Assembly (NCBI GenBank): GCA_003157595.1
Contig: PMKB01000256.1
Coordinates: forward strand, 1 to 19,801
DNA: 19,801 nt
Direction of reading: 5' to 3'
Origin: Solirubrobacterales bacterium
Lineage (GTDB): Bacteria > Actinomycetota > Thermoleophilia > Solirubrobacterales > Solirubrobacteraceae
Below the pieces are notes generated by a model, which saw nothing but the letters and a program-made list of their open reading frames with translations, was not told the DNA's origin and ran no database searches. Shown here piece by piece: positions 12,891 to 18,817 of this stretch. How positions within the stretch are numbered: position 1 is the stretch's first letter; every line of letters begins with the position of its first letter. Made by a program: the position numbers and the translations under genes.

Positions 12891-14867
12891 ATGGGCACCA
12901 CGAGCATCGGAGCACGAGCACGGCGCGCTGGCCTGGTCTTCGTGGCGGCGACCTGCGCCGTCACGATCGGCGTCGCCGCCGCCCACGCCCAGGCACCGCT
13001 CGGCTGGAGCGGCGCGGTGCAGGCCGACTCCTCGGGCGGCGCGAAGGGGATCACGGCGATCAGCTGTCCGTCGGTCTCGCTGTGCGTCGCGCTCGACGGG
13101 AACGGCAACGCGCTCTACAGCACCTCCCCGGCCGCCGGCAGCTGGAGCACGCCGGTGCTGATGGACTCCGGCCACTCCTTCACCGCGATCTCGTGCCCCT
13201 CGACCACGCTCTGCTTCGCCACCGACAACCATGGCTCGGTCTACTCGAGCACGGCGCCGGCGAGCACCGCGGCGTGGACGCCCGAGGCGATCGGGGACGG
13301 GACGACCCAGCTGAACGGGATCGCCTGCCCGTCGACGACGCTCTGCGTCGTGGTCGACAACGTCGGCGACGTCCTGACGTCGGCGACGCCCGGCACGCCG
13401 GGCAGCCCGTCGTGGACGAAGACGCCGGTCGACGTCAGCCCCGTCCACCCCATCACCGCGATCTCCTGCCCCACGACCGCGCTGTGCGTCGCGGCCGACA
13501 ACTTCGGCGACGCCCTGGTGCCCGCGACGCCGACGAGCTCGTCGTGGCCGGGCATACAGCTGACCGGGGACGTTTCGGTGCTGGCGCTGTCGTGCAACAG
13601 CTCGGCGGCCTGTTTGCTGGCCGCCGCTGACGGCACCGTGTATGACACGGCGAACATCTCCGCGTCCTCGGTGACCTGGTCGTGGACCGATATCGACAAC
13701 GGCAACCCGCTCACGGCGGCTTCGTGCAGCGACGTTGGCGACTGCGTCGTCGCCGACGGCAGCGGCACCGGAGCGGTGCTGGAAAGCGACAATGCCGCCG
13801 GCGGCCAGCCGCTGTGGACGCAGACGACGATCGACTCCGGCCACGCGCTGACCGGCGTCGCCTGCCTCTCGGCCGGCCTCTGCGTCGCCACCGACAACCG
13901 CGGGTACACGATGTCCGCGACGCTGGCGGCGCCCGTGGTCGCGACCGGCGCGGGCACGGTCTCCTCGCAGACGACGGCGTCGCTTGCGGCCAGCGTCAAC
14001 CCCAACGACGCGACGCTCGCCGACTGCCACTTCGACTACGGCCCGACCAGCGCTTACGGCTCGAGCGTGCCGTGCACCGTCATGCCGAGCGCGACCGGCG
14101 GCGCCCAAGCGGTAACCGCGTCGCTCGTCGGCCTGAACGCGTCCACGAGCTACCACTTCCGGATCGTCGCCTCAAGCGGCGTAGCGACGGGCGACGGCGC
14201 CGACGCCAGCTTCACCACGCCGGCGCCACTGAAGGCCAGTCCCTCGATCAGCGGCACGCCCGCGCTCGGCAGCACGCTGACCTGCAAGGCGAACGTCACG
14301 ACGACCGGGGCGGAGACGATCAGCTACCAGTGGACGAGAGACACGGTCGCGATCGCGGCTGCGACCTCGACCACCTACGTGATCGTCGCCGCCGACGAGA
14401 CCCACCACCTCGCCTGCCAGGTGACGGTCGCCGGTGACGGCGGCGCCACCACGGCGACCAGCGGCTATGACGGCGTGCCGTCGCAGTCGGGGGCCACGGT
14501 CAGCGAGAGCGTCGTCGGCACCGACAAGCGTGGAGCGACCTCGGTCAGCGCGCCCGTCACCTGCTCGCGCCAGGCGACCGGCGGCTGCGCGATCACGCTG
14601 GCGCTCGTCGGGGTCAAGACCGCACACCACCAAAGCCAGAAGGTCCCCGTCGGAACGGCGACCTTCAAGCTTGCCGCCGGGGCGAAGAAGACGCTCTCGG
14701 TGTCGCTGAACGCCGCCGGCCGCAAGCTGCTGAAGAAGCAGCACACCCTGGCTGTCACGCTCACCGTCAGCGGGACGCTGATCGGGACGCTCAAGGCGAC
14801 GCTGCAGACCGACAAGCTCACCTTCACGCAGAAGGGCAAGCGCATTGCGGCGCATCGCGCTCGCTAG
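12891..14867 (+). CDS. Secreted seven-repeat beta-propeller protein with Fn3/Ig-like C-terminal domains
   Basis: A 658-residue exported protein. The signal peptide spans about 1-34 (RRAGLVFVAATCAVTIGV, cleavage near AHA-Q). Residues about 54-340 hold seven repeats of about 44 residues, each with a strand ending in a C-x5-C pair, such as ITAISCPSVSLCVALDGNG, FTAISCPSTTLCFATDNHG and LTGVACLSAGLCVATDNRG. The first pair starts at Cys59 and the seventh at Cys325. This predicts a seven-bladed propeller with one small disulfide loop per blade. An Fn3-like domain follows (about 345-445, NASTSYHFRIVAS), then an Ig-like domain (YQWTRDTVAIAAATSTTYVI), and a basic C-terminal domain (AAGRKLLKKQHTLAVTLTVSG). 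Its 3' end overlaps the GH27 gene by 23 nt, so it may help bind or position the substrate of that enzyme, which is inference. The ligand is unknown. Confidence 0.9.
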   Translation: MGTTSIGARARRAGLVFVAATCAVTIGVAAAHAQAPLGWSGAVQADSSGGAKGITAISCPSVSLCVALDGNGNALYSTSPAAGSWSTPVLMDSGHSFTAISCPSTTLCFATDNHGSVYSSTAPASTAAWTPEAIGDGTTQLNGIACPSTTLCVVVDNVGDVLTSATPGTPGSPSWTKTPVDVSPVHPITAISCPTTALCVAADNFGDALVPATPTSSSWPGIQLTGDVSVLALSCNSSAACLLAAADGTVYDTANISASSVTWSWTDIDNGNPLTAASCSDVGDCVVADGSGTGAVLESDNAAGGQPLWTQTTIDSGHALTGVACLSAGLCVATDNRGYTMSATLAAPVVATGAGTVSSQTTASLAASVNPNDATLADCHFDYGPTSAYGSSVPCTVMPSATGGAQAVTASLVGLNASTSYHFRIVASSGVATGDGADASFTTPAPLKASPSISGTPALGSTLTCKANVTTTGAETISYQWTRDTVAIAAATSTTYVIVAADETHHLACQVTVAGDGGATTATSGYDGVPSQSGATVSESVVGTDKRGATSVSAPVTCSRQATGGCAITLALVGVKTAHHQSQKVPVGTATFKLAAGAKKTLSVSLNAAGRKLLKKQHTLAVTLTVSGTLIGTLKATLQTDKLTFTQKGKRIAAHRAR

Positions 14868-16092
14868 CGCACTGGCACTCGCGCTGTTCGGCGCGCTGCC
14901 GACGAGCGGGAGCGCGCGCGCCCAGTCCACGGCCGCAGCCCTCGCCCCGACCCCCTACATGGGCTGGGACACCTACTTCGCGATCAGCGGCGGCTTCAAC
15001 GAGACGTCGATCCTCCAGCAGGCCAGCCTGCTGAAGTCCACCGGCCTGGAGGCCGACGGCTACCGCCTGATCTGGCTCGACGCCGGCTGGTGGCAGGGCC
15101 AGCGCGACGCGCAGGGCAACATGGCCCCGAGCACCACGCAGTGGCCGCACGGGATCGCATGGCTGGCCGCCACGCTGCACGAGAACGGCTTCAAGCTCGG
15201 CGTCTACACCGACGGCGGCTCGACCGGCTGCGGGAGCAAGGGCGGCGCCTTCGGGCACTACCAGCAGGACATCAACACGCTCGCCTCCTGGGGCGTGGAC
15301 GCGCTCAAGGTCGACTGGTGCGGCGGCATCGCGGCCAGCCTCGACCCGGCCACCCAGTACACGCAGATCCACGCGGCGATCGTCAACAACTCGAGCCACC
15401 GGCCGATCATCCTGAACATCTGCAACTACCTTCAGCCGGGCCAAAAGTCGACAGGCGTGCCGGTCTTCAACCAGTCGGCTTTCGCCTCCTACTCCTTCGG
15501 CTCGACGATCGCCACCAGCTGGCGCACCGACACCGACGTCGGCTCGCCCGGCAACGTGCCGTTCAACTCCGTGCTGCGCAACATCGACGCCGACGCGACC
15601 TCACCGCTCGCGGCCGGGCCGGGGCACTGGAACGACCCTGACTACCTCGGGCCCGGCCAGGGCATGAACACGGCCCAATTCCAGACGCAGTTCAGCATGT
15701 GGGCGATGCTGGCCGCCCCGCTGATGATCTCAGACAGCTTGGTGACGATGAGCAAGGCCAGCCTCACCACGCTCTCCAACAAGGCTGTGATCGCCATCGA
15801 CCAGGATCCAGCCGGCGTCCAGGGGACGCTCGTGTCCGCGTCCGGCAGCGGCGAGGTCTGGAAGAAGCCGCTGATCAACGAGAACTACGCCGTCGCGCTG
15901 CTCAACCGCGGCTCCTCCGCGATCACACTCTCGACCAGCGCGAGCGCGCTCGGCCTGCCCGGCGCCCATTCCTACAGCGTGACGAACCTCTGGACCAACC
16001 AGCACTCGAGCTCGACCGGCTCCTTCAGCTCACAGGTCCAGGGAGATTCGACCGTGCTGCTGCGCATCAGCCCGGCGCCGGCAGCCGGCTGA
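14845..16092 (+). CDS. Secreted GH27 family glycoside hydrolase (alpha-galactosidase-like)
   Basis: A 415-residue exported retaining glycosidase, acting on alpha-linked galactose or a related sugar outside the cell. The signal peptide spans about 1-27 (LRRIALASALALALFGALP, ARA-Q). The (beta/alpha)8 barrel begins PTPYMGWDTYF, the GH27 opening usually written PPMGWNSW. The nucleophile is Asp157 in LKVDWCGG and the acid/base is probably Asp231 in SWRTDTD. GHWNDPDYLGPGQG and WAMLAAPLMISDSL are also family motifs. A C-terminal beta-sandwich ends near 410. The substrate-specificity loop, usually around CEWG or CEWP, reads NICNYLQPG, so the exact sugar is uncertain. The TTG start at 14845 has AAGGG 8 nt upstream inside the propeller gene, giving a 23-nt overlap and likely translational coupling. 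Confidence 0.92.
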   Translation: MRRIALASALALALFGALPTSGSARAQSTAAALAPTPYMGWDTYFAISGGFNETSILQQASLLKSTGLEADGYRLIWLDAGWWQGQRDAQGNMAPSTTQWPHGIAWLAATLHENGFKLGVYTDGGSTGCGSKGGAFGHYQQDINTLASWGVDALKVDWCGGIAASLDPATQYTQIHAAIVNNSSHRPIILNICNYLQPGQKSTGVPVFNQSAFASYSFGSTIATSWRTDTDVGSPGNVPFNSVLRNIDADATSPLAAGPGHWNDPDYLGPGQGMNTAQFQTQFSMWAMLAAPLMISDSLVTMSKASLTTLSNKAVIAIDQDPAGVQGTLVSASGSGEVWKKPLINENYAVALLNRGSSAITLSTSASALGLPGAHSYSVTNLWTNQHSSSTGSFSSQVQGDSTVLLRISPAPAAG

Positions 16093-16141
16093 GCGGGCGC
16101 TCGCGCGCGACACCTGGCGCCGACCCGGTCGGTGGCGGCGC

Positions 16142-16681
16142 TCAGAGCCTGTCGCAGGTCTGCTCCTCCGCGGTGACAGCCGGGCCGCTCAGGCCCGGGG
16201 CCGAGTCCTTGATCACCGTGCGGCAGACCTGGCGCTCGGCGGCCCGCAGCCGCGCCCGGTCGCCCGACCCGGCGACGGTGCAGACGTTCGTGAGCTGCGA
16301 GCGCTCAGCCGAGGTGAGCGCCGTCGCGCTCGCCACCTCGCGCTTGCACACGGCAACGGCCGCCGCCAGGTTCTGCGACGGGCTCGCCGGAGCCGGAGTC
16401 GTCGTTGTGGCGCCAGGGCTCGACGAGGTCGAGGCCGTCGAAGTGGAGGTGCTCCGAGTCCCACTCGTGCTGGTGCTGGCACTGCTGGCACTGACGGTGT
16501 TCGACGCGGTTGCGCTCGCGGTCGCGCTCGCGGTCGCGCTCGCGCTCGCACTCGTAGAGCTCGTGACACCGGCGTTGCCCGTGGTCGTCTGCGCCTGTTT
16601 GGCCGCGCTGCCGCCACAGCCGGCCGCGAGCGCCCCACCGACGAGCACACCGACCAGCAGCAGATACGGTTTGCGAGTCAT
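16142..16681 (-). CDS. Putative lipoprotein with low-complexity Ser/Thr/Ala linker
   Basis: A 179-residue protein of unknown function. The N-terminus (MTRKPYLLLVGVLVGGALAAGC) is a lipoprotein signal with lipidated Cys22. Residues about 30-100 are almost entirely Ser, Thr and Ala, including ATAS repeats encoded by a 12-bp DNA repeat; this looks like a flexible, possibly O-glycosylated, cell-wall spanner. The C-terminal 80 residues (NLAAAVAVCKREVASATALTSAERSQLTNVC ... QVCRTVIKDSAPGL ... EEQTCDRL) are helical with four Cys spaced as if in two disulfides. A TAAATT box is seen at 16718-16723, about 36 nt upstream, with GGGGTG near the start as a possible ribosome site. The gene is convergent with the GH27 gene. 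Confidence 0.8.
   Translation of the reverse strand: MTRKPYLLLVGVLVGGALAAGCGGSAAKQAQTTTGNAGVTSSTSASASATASATASATASNTVSASSASTSTSGTRSTSTSTASTSSSPGATTTTPAPASPSQNLAAAVAVCKREVASATALTSAERSQLTNVCTVAGSGDRARLRAAERQVCRTVIKDSAPGLSGPAVTAEEQTCDRL
16508..16555. repeat. 12-bp tandem repeat inside the lipoprotein gene
   Basis: Three near-identical 12-bp units (GGTYGCGCTCGC at 16508, 16520 and 16532) followed by a degenerate fourth at 16544. The unit length is a multiple of three, so copy-number change would lengthen or shorten the Ala/Ser/Thr linker without a frameshift. Confidence 0.7.
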
Positions 16682-16717
16682 CGGGCACCCCGGCGAGTTC
16701 GAAACGGCAGTGGCCGG

Positions 16718-16723
16718 AATTTA
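16718..16723 (-). promoter_or_regulatory. -10-like box of the lipoprotein gene
   Basis: TAAATT on the minus strand (TANNNT class) in otherwise GC-rich DNA, 36 nt before the ATG at 16681. This leaves about 30 nt of leader. No clear -35. Confidence 0.35.
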
Positions 16724-16763
16724 GCCCACCAGACGGCCGGACCGGCGCGGCGACGGGCGCTGC

Positions 16764-17252
16764 TCAGCCGGTCGCCGGCAGCGGCACCTGCACCGGCGCG
16801 CCGTCCGCGCCCGGGCCTGGGCGAACCTGGATCTCGCCGGTCCGCAGCGGTTCGCCGCAGTGCGAGCAATGCAGGCGCGGCTCGGCGTCGTGGTGACAGG
16901 CGGCGTGCACGACCACACGCGGAGCGCCGTGCGGACCGGCGGCGTGCTTGTCACCCCACTGCATCAGGGCGATCAGCACCGGAGCGAGATCCGCTCCCCT
17001 GGCGGTCGGGTGGTAGTCGTGGGACTCCGGATGCTCGCTGTAGAGCCTGCGGCGGAGCAGGCCCTGCTCCACGAGCGTGTTCAGGCGGTCGCTGAGGATG
17101 TTGGGTGCGACCCCGGTGTTGCGCCTGATCTCCCCGAAGCGGCGGCTGCCGAGCAGGACCTCACGCATCACCAGCAGCGTCCAGCGCTCCCCGACGACGG
17201 CGAGCGCGGCGGCAATTGAGCAGTTCTGTGTCTCGAACGGCCGGTAGGGCAT
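16764..17252 (-). CDS. HxlR family transcriptional regulator with C-terminal Cys-rich extension
   Basis: A 162-residue DNA-binding regulator. The HxlR winged helix covers about 8-98: CSIAAALAVVGERWTLLVMREVLLG, RRFGEIRRNTGVAPNILSDRL for the recognition helix, and a wing at SEHPESHDYHPTARG. The Cys near the start (QNCSIAAAL) is the conserved redox or ligand-sensing position of many HxlR proteins. The usual family length is about 110-130. Here an extra C-terminal part carries CHHDAEPRLHCSHCGEPL, which resembles a small zinc-binding knuckle and is common in actinobacterial members. ATG at 17252 is chosen because a TAGGCT box ends 9 nt upstream; a GTG at 17258 would add two residues. A palindrome lies just upstream and may be its operator. 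There is no obvious divergent target gene. Confidence 0.93.
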   Translation of the reverse strand: MPYRPFETQNCSIAAALAVVGERWTLLVMREVLLGSRRFGEIRRNTGVAPNILSDRLNTLVEQGLLRRRLYSEHPESHDYHPTARGADLAPVLIALMQWGDKHAAGPHGAPRVVVHAACHHDAEPRLHCSHCGEPLRTGEIQVRPGPGADGAPVQVPLPATG

Positions 17253-17261
17253 GGCCACAAC

Positions 17262-17267
17262 AGCCTA
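17262..17267 (-). promoter_or_regulatory. -10 box of the HxlR gene (leaderless type)
   Basis: TAGGCT on the minus strand (TANNNT class), 9 nt from the ATG at 17252, with the palindrome at 17276-17292 immediately upstream where it would block polymerase. Confidence 0.45.
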
Positions 17268-17275
17268 GGGCATCT

Positions 17276-17292
17276 GGTTGCAAGATGCAACC
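17276..17292. promoter_or_regulatory. Candidate HxlR operator: perfect 7-bp inverted repeat
   Basis: GGTTGCA-AGA-TGCAACC, a perfect 7-bp inverted repeat with a 3-nt centre, 23 nt upstream of the HxlR start. A further half-site TTGCAACC lies at 17326-17333. HxlR dimers bind this kind of short palindrome, so autoregulation is likely. It also lies 9 bp before a TACGGT box on the opposite strand. Confidence 0.55.
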
Positions 17293-17375
17293 GCCTGCTG
17301 CTACGGTTCCCACGCAGCTAGCAGATTGCAACCCGCCGGAGCGAGGAGCGTGCACACCTGCCTGCGAAAATGCGG

Positions 17376-17400
17376 CCGGGCGAGCACAAGGCTCGCCCGG
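17376..17400. other. Perfect 10-bp stem-loop in the intergenic region
   Basis: CCGGGCGAGC, loop ACAAG, GCTCGCCCGG. No U-rich tract follows on either strand, so it is not a canonical terminator. It is the strongest structure in the 435-nt gap. Confidence 0.55.
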
Positions 17401-17687
17401 ATCCGCCCGGTCATGGATCGCCGCTCAACTACTACGTCCCAGGACTTTGTGTCTTGCCTGGGTTGGCGTGACACTCCCGACCACCGGGACAGGCCACCGA
17501 CCGAAGTCGGTGCGGTGCCCGGCCGAGCGCGCGAGGCGCCCTGGTCGAGTAGGCAATCCGCCGGACGATCAGCGTAGCGCCTCCAGGCCGCCGGCGGGTC
17601 GAGCGGGCGGGCACACCCACCACCACGGACGGCCAGGTGTGGCGCGCGCGCCATGGCCGGCGACGAAAGGAGCCCCTAAAAACCAGC

Positions 17688-18638
17688 TCAGCGGTAGTAG
17701 ACGTCGACCGGCGTGCCGAGTTGGACCCAGGCGTAGATCGAGGCCGCATCCGGGATCGGCACGCGCAGGCAGCCGTGGCTCGCGGCGTAGGTCGGCACCT
17801 CGGCGTAGCCGTGAATCGCGTCGCCGCCGTTGAAGAAGTTCGAATCCACCATGCCGTCGCTGTTGGTGCCGAATTCCTTGAGGTAGACCGTGAAGGACCC
17901 GAGCGTGGTCGGCGTCGACGGCTTGCCGGAGCTCATTGGGTAGAGCCGCTGCACGACGCCGTTGGACCCGATCAGCGCGAGCACCTGATGGGTCAGATCG
18001 CCCTCGACGTGGCGGCCCTGCGACGGGTAGCGGATCGTGAAGCTGCCCTCGCCGGCGGCGAGCGCGCCGAACACCGACGCGTCCGCCACGACGTTGCGGA
18101 CCAGGCCGGCCATCTTGCGAAAGGCGAGCACGGCCCGCTGCGTGCGAGCGTCGTAGACGCCGGGGGCGCCGATCACGTAGTGCATGGCGCTGAGCTGATG
18201 CTGCAGGATGCGCACGGCGTAGCTCGCCTCCCCCGGATACACCTGGGGCGCCACGAGCCACAGCGAGAACGCGGACGAGACGAGCCGTCCCTGCGCCGGC
18301 GTCGCAAAGTGGATCGCCCGGACCGTCAGCCGGCCGGTGCCGCCGATCCGCAGCGAATCGCGAAACACGCCGTGCGCTCCGTCGCGGTGAACCCGCACCG
18401 TGCGCGAGAGCACGAGCGCGCCGTTGTCGAACACGTGCAGCGTCACCCGCTGGCGGGGAACGTAGGCGGCGACGACGCCCTTCACGCCCCAGTGCGCGTC
18501 GCTGACGATCGCCCCGACCGGGCCGTTGACATTGGTGCCCGTCAGCCTCAGGCCGCCGGCGGCAGACGCCGGCGCGGCGGCGACAAGCGCCGGAATCGCA
18601 AGTCCCACAGCGGCAACAAGGACGGCCAGCCGGCGCAT
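17688..18638 (-). CDS. L,D-transpeptidase (YkuD) with peptidoglycan-binding domain
   Basis: A 316-residue exported enzyme that forms 3-3 cross-links in peptidoglycan, or attaches proteins to it, in the wall space. The signal peptide spans about 1-27 (MRRLAVLVAAVGLAIPALV, cleavage near ASA-A). A beta-rich Ig-like domain follows (about 30-125), then a helical peptidoglycan-binding domain (about 130-195, YAVRILQHQLSAMHY ... TQRAVLAFRKMAGL), then the YkuD catalytic domain (about 200-316) with His276 in IHGYAE and the nucleophile Cys290 in ASHGCLRVP. Both catalytic residues and the HGC motif are intact. ATG at 18638 is chosen over an upstream in-frame start at 18656 because a TACCGT box ends 8 nt before it. 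Ig-like plus YkuD is a common arrangement in Actinobacteria. Confidence 0.94.
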   Translation of the reverse strand: MRRLAVLVAAVGLAIPALVAAAPASAAGGLRLTGTNVNGPVGAIVSDAHWGVKGVVAAYVPRQRVTLHVFDNGALVLSRTVRVHRDGAHGVFRDSLRIGGTGRLTVRAIHFATPAQGRLVSSAFSLWLVAPQVYPGEASYAVRILQHQLSAMHYVIGAPGVYDARTQRAVLAFRKMAGLVRNVVADASVFGALAAGEGSFTIRYPSQGRHVEGDLTHQVLALIGSNGVVQRLYPMSSGKPSTPTTLGSFTVYLKEFGTNSDGMVDSNFFNGGDAIHGYAEVPTYAASHGCLRVPIPDAASIYAWVQLGTPVDVYYR

Positions 18639-18646
18639 GGCGCGCG

Positions 18647-18652
18647 ACGGTA
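18647..18652 (-). promoter_or_regulatory. -10 box of the L,D-transpeptidase gene (leaderless type)
   Basis: TACCGT on the minus strand (TANNNT class), 8 nt from the ATG at 18638. It decides the start, since an upstream start at 18656 would lie before the promoter box. Confidence 0.5.
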
Positions 18653-18782
18653 GCACACCTGAAGGCGACCGCGACCGGAGCTCGGCGCAGGTGCAAGCCG
18701 GTGGCCGCGAGACCAGCGGTCACCGTCGGGGCGAACGCGTTCGCGTAGCGGGCGCGACAATGCCAAGCGGCGGCCGCGGCCA

Positions 18783-18811
18783 TTGCGTTCTTGCGAGCAA
18801 AACGCTATATG
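18783..18811 (+). promoter_or_regulatory. Promoter of the squalene-hopene cyclase gene
   Basis: TTGCGT at 18783-18788, a 17-nt spacer, and TATATG at 18806-18811. This is the only promoter in the window with a recognisable -35. The ATG at 18818 is 6 nt after the -10 box, so transcription would begin at the start codon (leaderless). Confidence 0.6.
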
Positions 18812-18817
18812 TGCCTG

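Larger units (their letters stand above)
17253..17687. other. 435-nt stretch without a convincing gene; three hairpins
   Basis: It lies between the HxlR regulator and the L,D-transpeptidase, both on the minus strand. It holds the HxlR promoter and operator, a TACGGT box on the plus strand at 17302-17307, and three stem-loops: 17376-17400 (10 bp, perfect), 17438-17462 (6-bp outer stem) and 17495-17512 (7 bp with a CGAA loop). Open frames crossing it have atypical composition and no usable ribosome site. The best is a 75-residue frame at 17350-17577 whose SD-like GAGGAG sits only 1 nt from the GTG. A plus-strand small RNA is possible but unproven. Confidence 0.4.

Noticed and set aside
11550..14156. 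An 868-codon open frame on the minus strand
   Set aside because: It crosses the well-supported ATPase, permease and propeller genes in another frame. Its product is a run of Arg, Gly and Ala with no domain, as expected from high-GC shadow frames.
16093..16141. Intrinsic terminator between the convergent GH27 and lipoprotein genes
   Set aside because: There is a short CCGAC/GTCGG stem with a 3-nt loop, but no U-rich tract, and such short stems are common in GC-rich DNA.
16508..16555. Tandem repeats as a CRISPR array
   Set aside because: Units are 12 bp, contiguous, without spacers, and encode a Ser/Thr/Ala linker in a lipoprotein.
17350..17577. A possible 75-residue gene in the 435-nt gap
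   Set aside because: The GAGGAG before the GTG is only 1 nt away, composition is atypical, and no family is recognisable. Kept only as an alternative to the small-RNA idea.
17216..17833. A 205-codon open frame on the plus strand
   Set aside because: It overlaps the HxlR and L,D-transpeptidase genes and has no coherent protein features.
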